From a bacterium (lineage in GTDB: Bacteria; Auribacterota; UBA3054; B51-G9): 8,473 bases of DNA. The stretch lies in NCBI GenBank assembly GCA_029933535.1, contig JAOZNZ010000120.1:1-8473 (forward strand), given 5' to 3'. The number at the start of each line of letters is the position of its first letter. Position 1 is the first letter of the stretch. The notes beneath the pieces are model-generated. The model ran no database searches. It was not told the DNA's origin and saw nothing but the letters and a program-made list of their open reading frames with translations. Below are positions 1 to 6,368 of the stretch, in pieces. Position numbers and translations under genes: made by a program.

Positions 1-70
1 CCTCCACCACTCCACCACTCCACTACTCCACTACTCCATTACTCCATTACTCCATTACTCCATTACTCCA
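1..70. repeat. 8-bp tandem array with graded unit variants, open at the left edge
   Basis: From position 4 the sequence is eight uninterrupted 8-bp units: CCACCACT twice (4-19), CCACTACT twice (20-35), CCATTACT four times (36-67), then a partial CCA. Variants sit in blocks, each differing from the next by one C-to-T step, as expected if the array grew by local duplication of mutated units. It begins outside the window. On the minus strand the unit is TGGAGTAA, which matches 6 of 8 bases of the TGGATTAT unit inside the C-terminal coding end of the large downstream gene. The array therefore lies in inverted orientation relative to that repeat. No function is evident. Confidence 0.95.
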
Positions 71-123
71 AGAAAATATTGAGTGTTTAATTTTCCCCGC
101 CATTTCAATAATGCAACATTGTT

Positions 124-151
124 TTGCTTTTATAACATAATATGCTATAAT
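124..151 (+). promoter_or_regulatory. Candidate sigma70-type promoter with extended -10 for the LTD/CotH gene
   Basis: TATAAT at 146-151 is preceded by TG and one base (143-145), giving an extended -10 element. A weak -35 candidate, TTGCTT, lies at 124-129 with a 16-bp spacer. Transcription would begin near 158, only a few bases before the ATG at 161, so the message would be nearly leaderless. This fits the absence of any Shine-Dalgarno sequence there. It also argues against the upstream in-frame ATG at 83, which would precede the promoter. The call rests on consensus matching in AT-rich DNA. Confidence 0.45.
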
Positions 152-160
152 AATATTAAT

Positions 161-3100
161 ATGAAAAGATTTGTTTATATATTTGTTACTTTGATGCCGG
201 CGATGATATTTATATCTACTGCACATGCGGACAGTGTGCTTGTGTTTAATGAAATTATGTACCATCCCGTAAGCGTTAGTAATGAAATACCTTCGGAATG
301 GATTGAACTGCATAATCAAATGGCGGTAGATCTTGATGTTTCAGATTGGAAAATTGCTGATGGAATTGATTTCACTTTTCCTGACGGCTCGGTTATCCCG
401 GGGGGCGGTTTTGCTGTAATTGCGTCATCTCCTTCAGAACTCGAATCACAAACCGGACTTACAAATGTTTACGGTCCCTTTTCCGGTAAAGTCTCCAATT
501 CAGGCGAAACTTTAAAACTTCTTAATAATAGCGCTCGCCTGATGGATAAAATTACTTATAAAGATTCAGGTGAATGGTCGGTGGCGGCTGATGGTTCAGG
601 AGCATCGCTATCGAAAATTGACCCTGACTCTGCAAGCGCACCGGCAGAAAACTGGTCGGCAAGTTCTCAAATTGACGGCTCGCCCGGTGAAGAAAATGTT
701 GATACAATCTCCTCTTTGACCGTCGGAATTTTATTTAATGAAATTATGCCCGCGACTTCGGCAACAAATTTCTGGTTGGAAATTAAAAATGCAGGGAGCA
801 GTGCAGTTCAACTTTCAGGTTATCAAATAAGATGCAGCAGTGCGGTGGCATCTTATATTTTTTCTTCTGAAACAATTCCTGCCGGTGGATTTAAAATTAT
901 TTCTAATGAAGAATTAGGTTTTATTCCATTAGATAATGATAAATTATTTCTTTATAGTTCAAGTGACGATGTGCTTGATGGTAAAAAGGTTACAAATACA
1001 TTGCGGGGGAGAACTCCTGACGCTAAATGGTTATATCCTGAATATGAGACATCCGGTTCTGAAAATGTTTTTTCTTTTCATGATGAAATTGTTATTAATG
1101 AAATAATGTATCATCATCAGCCTGAATATGAAATTCCTCCTCAAGATCCTAAAAATATGCTTATTCCAATTACTGGAAACTGGAAATATAACGATTCAGG
1201 CGATGATCTTGGTACAGCATGGAGAGTGACAAGCTATAATGACAGCAGTTGGCCTTCCGGACCGGCGCTTTTGTATAATGACCCTGACCCGATGCCCGCG
1301 CCGAAAAACACATTAATACAAATGGGTAACACGCGGACAACGTTTTATTTTCGAACAACATTTAATTTTACCGGCGATACAAATGATTTGGAATTATATC
1401 TTCATCCTGTAATAGATGACGGCGCGGTTTTTTATCTTAATGGTCAGGAAGTTTACCGCTTTAATATGCCGGCAGGAGAAATTCACGCAACAACTTATTC
1501 CGCGAGCACAATTGTGAACGCGGAATATACAGGTCCTTATTTAATAAATCCGGCAGCTATCGTTCAGGGAGAAAATTCTTTCGCTGTTGAAGTTCACCAA
1601 TGGGGCGCAACGAGCAGTGATGTAGTTTTCGGGATGGAACTTTATTCGATTACGAACACAGCTTCCGGGAAGAGTTTTTCAGAAAGTCCGGAACAATGGA
1701 TTGAATTTTATAATCGCGGTACAGCTACAGTTGATATGTCGAACTGGGAAATTTCTGATGCTGTTGATTTTATTTTTCCGTCAAATACTTTTATCGGATC
1801 AGGTGAATATCTGGTCGTGGCAAATGACGAGGTGAAATTAAGTCAACTTTATCCTTCAGCAAGAATCCTGGGTGACTTCTCCGGTAATTTATCACATCGT
1901 GATGAAAATATTTTATTAAAAGACTCAAATGGAAATCCGGCTGATGAACTTCATTATTATGACGGATTCCCATGGCCCGAATATCCTGACGGTAATGGTG
2001 CCAGTTTAGAACTTCGTGACCCTTATGCCGATAATACAAAACCGGAAGCGTGGATGGCAAGCGATGAGTCATCTAAATCGTCCTGGCAGGAAATCAGCTA
2101 TAAAATGACCGCGGGACAGGTTGGCGGTCCGGATTATTGGAATGAATTTCTTATGGGACTGCTTCAAGGTGGTGAAGTCTTAGTTGACGATATCAGCGTG
2201 ATTGAAAATCCGGATACCGCGCCCGTGCAGGTAATCCAAAACGGAACTTTTGACAGCGGGACAATTAAATGGCGTATAAATGGTACTCATTCGAGAAGTT
2301 ATGTTACCGATGATCCTGATGAACCGGGAAATAAAGTGCTGCGTATTGTTGCCGCTTATGCGAGTGGTCATTCTTATAATCATGCGGAAACAACTTTTAT
2401 AGGTAACAGGGCGATTAATGCTAATTATGAATATGAAATAAGTTTACGCGCCAGGTGGATAATTGGTTCACCGCGATTACGTTCATGGATTTATTTTAAT
2501 CGTTGCGGTAAAACGGCAGTTTTAAATGTTCCTGGAAAAAATGGGACGCCCGGATTGGAAAATTCACATTACGAAAATAACATTGGACCGACTTTTTCTG
2601 GATTCAATCATTTTCCGGCTGTTCCAAATCCATCTCAGCAGGTGGAAATTTCTGTTCACGCAAATGATAACGATGGCATAAAATCCTGTACACTTTTATG
2701 GGCGTATGCAGGAGGAGGCTGGTCTGTTTATCCTATGACTTTAAATTCCGACAGCATGTATTCAGCTTCCATCCCGGGCTTTCCAATGGATAGCATTGTT
2801 CAATTCTACGTGCAAGCGGTTGATAATTTAAACTGCACATCTTTTTATCCGTCTGCGGGAGCTGATTCACGGGCGCTTTATCAGGTTCAGGACAATCGCG
2901 CGACAACTTTGCCGGTTCATAATTTCAGAGCTATAATGATTCCGGCGGATTGTGATCGAATGTATGAAGGCGCTAATGTTTTGAATAATGATTATGAACG
3001 CGGAACGGTAATTTATGATGAAACACAAATCTTTCATAATGTAAAAATAAGAATTAAAGGTAATATTACCAGATATGGCGGACTTCCGGGTCATAAATTC

Positions 3101-4903
3101 CTTTTTCACGCCGATAATCTTTTCCGGGGTGCTCATAAAATGGTTATGAGCGATCCAAACGGCAGACTTATGGGATTGTCGCATCCCGTCGGTCATAGTC
3201 AGGAAGAAATTCTACTTAAACATATCGCTAATCGGGCGGGTGGAATCTATTCACAGTACGATGATCTGATGCACATAATTATTCGTATGCCTGGAGGAAT
3301 TCAAACGCATAAATCTTTGATGATGATGGGACGTTTTACTCCCGATTATTTCGAGTCTTATTTCCAGGATGGAGGCAGTCAGCCTTTATATAAATATGAA
3401 TTTGCTTACGCTTTAAACAAAATTGCCAATCCGAGTGATCCGGAAAGCATAAAAATAAAACCTTTATGGCCATTCGTTTGGGGTATTGGTGATATTTATA
3501 ATCTTGGTGATGATAAAGAAACTTATCGCTGGTATTTTTTAATAAAAAATGGAAGGACTGAAGATAATTACTCGCCAATAATGAATCTTTGTAAAACTTT
3601 TTCGATGCCCGTAACGGAAATTGATAATGCCGCACCGGAAATAATTGATGAAGACCAATGGATGAGAAATTTCGCGTTTCTTTCTCTCGGTTGTGTATTC
3701 GATACGTATAATTTCGGATCGGGGCACAACAATATAATTTACCAACGGCCTACAGATGGAAAACTTCTTATTCTTCCAATTGATATGGATTGGGCATTTG
3801 AACCGACAAATTTATATCGCGGAGTCGATGCGCCGCTTTGGGGTGCTAATGCTGTTTACGGTTATAATAAATTTAATCTCGGAAAAATCATTGAACTTCC
3901 AAGAAATCTCAGATTGCTATACGGACATTTTTATGACATAATCGATAAAGCGTATAATCCGACTTATATGCAGAAATGGGCAACTCATTATTACAGCCTT
4001 TTGCAAAATCTTAGTCCTTACAGTTTTGATTGTGTTGTAGATTTTATTAGCGAAAGAAGAAACTATGTGCTTAGTCAATTACCGGCTGAAATCCCATTCA
4101 AAATTACAACCAACGGGGGAAATGATTTTACAACAGGGGACAGCGAAGTCGATTTGTCAGGTTCAGCTTGGATAAATATTAAAAATATCAGACAGAAAAA
4201 TAATTATACTGAACTTAATGTTAATTGGAACACAATATCTGATTGGAATACAAAAATAAAACTGTTCCCAGGTACTAATTATGTGGTTATTCAGGGATTC
4301 GATTTTAGCGGGGATGTCGCCGCAACTGACACAATTACAATTATCAGCACAGCTCTGCCAATTGCAAAAGGATTTGTTATAAATGAATTCCTCGCGATAA
4401 ATTCAACTGTCAATACCGATGAGTTCGGCGGTTATGATGACTGGATAGAACTTTATAACGCGGGAACAAATTCTGAAAGTACTGCCGGATTATTCCTTAC
4501 TGACTCATTGAGCTTACCAACAAAATGGATGCTGCCGGCAACAAATATTTTGCCCGGAGGATTTTTGCTCATCTGGGCTGATGATGAAACTAATCAAGGT
4601 CAATTTCACGCGTCGTTTAAACTTAGCGGTACAGGCGAAGAAATAGGTCTTTACGACAATTCCACTTCGGCAATTCATAATATTTCTTACGGATCTCAAT
4701 CGGAAGATATATCAAGCGGTTTATTTCCTGATGGGATATACAGCGATTTTGTTCCACTTTCACCAACACCGGCGGCAAAAAATGTTCTTCCTGAGCCGGG
4801 AGCGGAATGGATTATTGGAATATTGTATTTATGGATTATTGGAAAACTCCGCAAAAGTCAAACGTCTTACCGCTCATCAACAAACCAACTTTCCAACCTC
4901 TAA
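161..4903 (+). CDS. Exported LTD / CotH-kinase-like multi-domain protein with PEP-CTERM-like tail
   Basis: The product is 1580 aa if translation starts at 161. An in-frame ATG at 83 would add 26 residues ahead of the signal peptide and is less likely. Residues 1-23 form a signal peptide (MKRF start, hydrophobic core, AHA before the cleavage point). Lamin-tail (LTD) domains follow: one from about 26 (FNEIMYHP, EWIELHN), a weaker one from about 190 (FNEIMP), a third from about 310 (INEIMYHH), and a fourth from about 1406 (INEFLA, DWIELYN). The third is split: a jelly-roll-like segment (about 340-497) separates its first strand from QWIEFYN at 512-518. Residues about 690-790 look carbohydrate-binding-like, and about 815-890 look like an immunoglobulin-type fold. 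A CotH-kinase-like region covers about 905-1310, with VKIRIKGN (961-968) and an acidic DMDWAFE motif (1208-1214). An Ig-like stretch then leads into LTD4. The end has PEP (1544-1546), a short hydrophobic run and KLRK, resembling an exosortase sorting tail. Its substrate is unknown. A surface or extracellular matrix role is inferred. Confidence 0.93.
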   Translation: MKRFVYIFVTLMPAMIFISTAHADSVLVFNEIMYHPVSVSNEIPSEWIELHNQMAVDLDVSDWKIADGIDFTFPDGSVIPGGGFAVIASSPSELESQTGLTNVYGPFSGKVSNSGETLKLLNNSARLMDKITYKDSGEWSVAADGSGASLSKIDPDSASAPAENWSASSQIDGSPGEENVDTISSLTVGILFNEIMPATSATNFWLEIKNAGSSAVQLSGYQIRCSSAVASYIFSSETIPAGGFKIISNEELGFIPLDNDKLFLYSSSDDVLDGKKVTNTLRGRTPDAKWLYPEYETSGSENVFSFHDEIVINEIMYHHQPEYEIPPQDPKNMLIPITGNWKYNDSGDDLGTAWRVTSYNDSSWPSGPALLYNDPDPMPAPKNTLIQMGNTRTTFYFRTTFNFTGDTNDLELYLHPVIDDGAVFYLNGQEVYRFNMPAGEIHATTYSASTIVNAEYTGPYLINPAAIVQGENSFAVEVHQWGATSSDVVFGMELYSITNTASGKSFSESPEQWIEFYNRGTATVDMSNWEISDAVDFIFPSNTFIGSGEYLVVANDEVKLSQLYPSARILGDFSGNLSHRDENILLKDSNGNPADELHYYDGFPWPEYPDGNGASLELRDPYADNTKPEAWMASDESSKSSWQEISYKMTAGQVGGPDYWNEFLMGLLQGGEVLVDDISVIENPDTAPVQVIQNGTFDSGTIKWRINGTHSRSYVTDDPDEPGNKVLRIVAAYASGHSYNHAETTFIGNRAINANYEYEISLRARWIIGSPRLRSWIYFNRCGKTAVLNVPGKNGTPGLENSHYENNIGPTFSGFNHFPAVPNPSQQVEISVHANDNDGIKSCTLLWAYAGGGWSVYPMTLNSDSMYSASIPGFPMDSIVQFYVQAVDNLNCTSFYPSAGADSRALYQVQDNRATTLPVHNFRAIMIPADCDRMYEGANVLNNDYERGTVIYDETQIFHNVKIRIKGNITRYGGLPGHKFLFHADNLFRGAHKMVMSDPNGRLMGLSHPVGHSQEEILLKHIANRAGGIYSQYDDLMHIIIRMPGGIQTHKSLMMMGRFTPDYFESYFQDGGSQPLYKYEFAYALNKIANPSDPESIKIKPLWPFVWGIGDIYNLGDDKETYRWYFLIKNGRTEDNYSPIMNLCKTFSMPVTEIDNAAPEIIDEDQWMRNFAFLSLGCVFDTYNFGSGHNNIIYQRPTDGKLLILPIDMDWAFEPTNLYRGVDAPLWGANAVYGYNKFNLGKIIELPRNLRLLYGHFYDIIDKAYNPTYMQKWATHYYSLLQNLSPYSFDCVVDFISERRNYVLSQLPAEIPFKITTNGGNDFTTGDSEVDLSGSAWINIKNIRQKNNYTELNVNWNTISDWNTKIKLFPGTNYVVIQGFDFSGDVAATDTITIISTALPIAKGFVINEFLAINSTVNTDEFGGYDDWIELYNAGTNSESTAGLFLTDSLSLPTKWMLPATNILPGGFLLIWADDETNQGQFHASFKLSGTGEEIGLYDNSTSAIHNISYGSQSEDISSGLFPDGIYSDFVPLSPTPAAKNVLPEPGAEWIIGILYLWIIGKLRKSQTSYRSSTNQLSNL
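4808..4847 (+). repeat. Degenerate 8-bp tandem repeat encoding the hydrophobic segment of the PEP-CTERM-like tail
   Basis: Within the coding sequence five consecutive 8-bp units can be read: TGGATTAT, TGGAATAT, TGTATTTA, TGGATTAT, TGGAAAAC. Because 8 is not a multiple of 3, the reading frame moves through all phases and the protein repeats every 8 residues: WIIG recurs at residues 1550-1553 and 1558-1561. This segment is the hydrophobic core just after the PEP motif. The unit resembles the reverse complement of the array at 1-70 at 6 of 8 positions. The periodicity is read directly. Shared origin of the two arrays is inferred. Confidence 0.7.
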
Positions 4904-4908
4904 AAAAT

Positions 4909-4935
4909 AAATTGTGATTTGAAAGATCACAATTT
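4909..4935 (+). terminator. Perfect 10-bp inverted repeat right after the LTD/CotH stop, possible terminator
   Basis: AAATTGTGAT (4909-4918) and ATCACAATTT (4926-4935) are exact reverse complements separated by 7 bases, starting 6 bases after the stop codon. The stem is AT-rich. A run of nine T lies about 20 bases downstream (4955-4963) instead of directly against the stem, so it is not a textbook intrinsic terminator. The half-sites contain TGTGA and TCACA as in CRP/FNR-family operators, but 9 bases separate them instead of 6. A transcription end or mRNA 3' stabiliser is the likelier role. Confidence 0.5.
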
Positions 4936-4970
4936 CCTCCAACTTAAGTAATTGTTTTTTTTTCGTCTTT

Positions 4971-5002
4971 TTGGGATAATGAATTAAATAGAAAAATATA
5001 AT
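4971..5002 (+). promoter_or_regulatory. Weak promoter candidate for the cys operon
   Basis: TATAAT at 4997-5002 is an exact -10 match 46 bases before the cysD start. The nearest -35-like hexamer, TTGGGA at 4971-4976, has a 20-bp spacer, longer than is usual. The region is very AT-rich, so a chance match is possible. Its position between the hairpin after the upstream gene and cysD, together with the inverted repeat that follows, gives it some support. Confidence 0.3.
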
Positions 5003-5004
5003 TG

Positions 5005-5025
5005 TCTGACATGTTAAACGTCAGA
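5005..5025 (+). promoter_or_regulatory. Inverted repeat in the cysD leader, possible operator or 5' hairpin
   Basis: TCTGAC (5005-5010) and GTCAGA (5020-5025) are exact reverse complements with a 9-base spacer. If the -10 at 4997-5002 is real, transcription starts near 5009, so the repeat spans the start point, a usual place for a repressor site. It could instead be a small leader hairpin, since it is followed by TTTT. The 6-bp arms are short and no known operator consensus is recognised. Confidence 0.3.
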
Positions 5026-5048
5026 TTTTAATAAAAATTAATAAAAAT

Positions 5049-5957
5049 ATGAGCTCATATTCTTTAACACACTTGAAAGAACTCGAAGCCGAAAGCATAC
5101 ACATTATTCGGGAAGTCGCTGCGGAATTCGATAATCCTGTTATGTTGTACTCAATAGGTAAGGATTCATCGGTTATGCTTCGCCTTGCTCAAAAAGCTTT
5201 TGCGCCGGGCAAAATTCCTTTTCCACTGATGCACGTTGATACACGGTGGAAATTCCGCGAGATGATTGCATTTCGTGAAAAAGTTCAGAAAGAACTTGAC
5301 ATTAATTTGATCGTATGGATTAATCAGGATGCTGTTGATCAAAATATTAACCCCTTTGATCATGGTTCGGATACACATACCCGTATCACGAAAACGGAAG
5401 GTCTAAAGCAGGCGCTGGATCATTATGAATTTGACGCCGCATTCGGCGGAGCACGCCGTGACGAAGAAAAGTCCCGTGCTAAAGAAAGATTTTACAGCTT
5501 TCGCGACAAATTTCACCAGTGGGATCCTAAAAATCAGCGCCCGGAATTGTGGAATCTATATAATTGTAAAGTTAATAAAGGTGAATCAATTCGCGTCTTC
5601 CCACTGTCAAATTGGACTGAACTCGATATCTGGCTCTATATTCAAATGGAAGAAATTGAGATCGTTCCTTTGTATTATGCAGCTGTGCGACCAGTCGTTG
5701 AACGTGATGGTGTCTTGATCCTGGTTGATGATGACCGTTTACCGCTTGAACAGGGAGAAAAACCGATGATGAAAAAAGTACGGTTTCGTACTCTGGGCTG
5801 TTATCCCCTGACAGGAGCTGTAGAATCAGAAGCGGATACATTACAAAAAATCGTTCAGGAAATGCTGCTTGCAACATCGTCTGAACGTCAAGGCCGCGTA
5901 ATTGATTTTGACGGTGCTGCGTCTATGGAAGAAAAGAAGAGGGATGGATACTTTTAA
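5049..5957 (+). CDS. cysD: Sulfate adenylyltransferase subunit 2 (small subunit, CysD)
   Basis: This is the catalytic subunit of heterodimeric ATP sulfurylase, which joins sulfate and ATP to give APS and pyrophosphate in the cytoplasm, driven by GTP hydrolysis in its partner CysN. The 302 aa match the usual family length. The PP-loop SIGKDSS lies at residues 35-41, followed by HVDTRWKFREM (62-72), the strongly conserved GGARRDEEKSRAKER (133-147), NWTELDIWLYI (188-198), and the typical RDGYF C-terminus. The start at 5049 gives the standard N-terminus, SYSLTHLKELEAESIHI. No Shine-Dalgarno sequence is visible; the bases before the ATG are nearly all A and T. The gene is first in the operon. Its partner cysNC lies 484 bases downstream instead of adjacent, because a four-helix-bundle gene and its flanking repeats lie between. 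Function is assigned from the motifs with high confidence. Whether it serves sulfur assimilation or sulfation cannot be told here. Confidence 0.97.
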   Translation: MSSYSLTHLKELEAESIHIIREVAAEFDNPVMLYSIGKDSSVMLRLAQKAFAPGKIPFPLMHVDTRWKFREMIAFREKVQKELDINLIVWINQDAVDQNINPFDHGSDTHTRITKTEGLKQALDHYEFDAAFGGARRDEEKSRAKERFYSFRDKFHQWDPKNQRPELWNLYNCKVNKGESIRVFPLSNWTELDIWLYIQMEEIEIVPLYYAAVRPVVERDGVLILVDDDRLPLEQGEKPMMKKVRFRTLGCYPLTGAVESEADTLQKIVQEMLLATSSERQGRVIDFDGAASMEEKKRDGYF

Positions 5958-5988
5958 AACTTGAAATTTGAAATTTGAAACTTGAAAT
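5954..5988 (+). repeat. 7-bp tandem array (TTGAAAT type), left arm of the inverted flanks
   Basis: Five 7-bp units run in register: TTAAAAC, TTGAAAT, TTGAAAT, TTGAAAC, TTGAAAT. The first overlaps the cysD stop codon, so the array begins exactly where coding ends. Its unit is the reverse complement of the ATTTCAA unit on the far side of the four-helix-bundle gene. The 15 bases at 5966-5980 are a perfect reverse complement of 6418-6432, with further imperfect pairing on both sides. In RNA the two arms could form an AT-rich stem enclosing the small gene. Confidence 0.85.
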
Positions 5989-5989
5989 T

Positions 5990-5993
5990 GGAG
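5990..5993 (+). promoter_or_regulatory. Shine-Dalgarno site of the four-helix-bundle gene
   Basis: GGAG lies 6 bases before the ATG at 6000, a good ribosome binding site that fixes the start. It stands out because the other three genes in the window have no purine-rich site at this distance. It lies directly after the heptamer array, so it would remain outside the most stable part of any stem formed with the right-hand array. Confidence 0.75.
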
Positions 5994-5999
5994 TGAACG

Positions 6000-6356
6000 A
6001 TGAAGGAAATATACAAACTTGATATTTATTGTCTTGCTGAAGAACTTTCTGATTTGATTTGGTATGATTTTGATACTTGGTCAGTTAAAGCTCAAAAAAC
6101 TATTGGCTACCAAATAATTCGGTCTTCTGATAGTATTGCAGCAAATCTCGCTGAAGGTTATGGTCGCTTTACCGCCCCCGACCGTAAAAAGTTTTATTTA
6201 TATTCAAGAGGATCGTTTGAAGAAACAAAAGCATGGTTGCGTAAAGCTATTCGTCGCAAAATAATATCTTCTAACTCAAAAATCGAACAATATCAAAAAA
6301 TTATAAATGAGCTTGGACCAAAACTTAACGCATTTATAAATAAAACTAAAATTTAA
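6000..6356 (+). CDS. Four-helix-bundle protein, S23 / 23S rRNA intervening-sequence protein family
   Basis: The 118-aa product has the hallmark of the four-helix-bundle (S23/IVP, TIGR02436-type) family: RSSDSIAANLAEGYGRF at residues 41-57, followed by RKKFYLYSRGSFEET (62-76), where most members read a variant of F-x-x-A-R-G-S-x-x-E. Predicted helices are at about 8-22, 27-54, 60-86 and 93-115. The length is typical. Family members occur in intervening sequences inserted in 23S rRNA genes and as stand-alone genes. The related Avd protein assists diversity-generating retroelements, but no reverse transcriptase or template/variable repeats are present here. The biochemical role of stand-alone members is not established. 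RNA or nucleic-acid binding is a reasonable guess given the basic helices (RKAIRRK, 81-87). It sits between cysD and cysNC, has its own GGAG site, is AT-richer than its neighbours, and is bracketed by inverted 7-bp arrays. These features suggest later arrival, not a role in sulfate activation. Confidence 0.92.
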   Translation: MKEIYKLDIYCLAEELSDLIWYDFDTWSVKAQKTIGYQIIRSSDSIAANLAEGYGRFTAPDRKKFYLYSRGSFEETKAWLRKAIRRKIISSNSKIEQYQKIINELGPKLNAFINKTKI

Positions 6357-6368
6357 CCCGAATAATAA

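Noticed and set aside
83..160. Upstream in-frame ATG at 83 as the start of the large gene
   Set aside because: It would put 26 residues before a clear signal peptide that starts at 161, and the best promoter candidate (124-151) lies downstream of it.
47..319. Minus-strand ORF of 90 codons overlapping the 5' end of the large gene
   Set aside because: Its sequence is unlike any protein family, it ends in the octamer array, and it lies opposite a strongly supported signal peptide and LTD domain.
4909..4935. A true CRP operator
   Set aside because: TGTGA and TCACA are 9 bases apart instead of the usual 6, and the palindrome follows a stop codon at a terminator position.
5425..5877. Alternative ORFs on both strands inside cysD
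   Set aside because: They overlap a gene with unmistakable CysD motifs and carry no recognisable features themselves.
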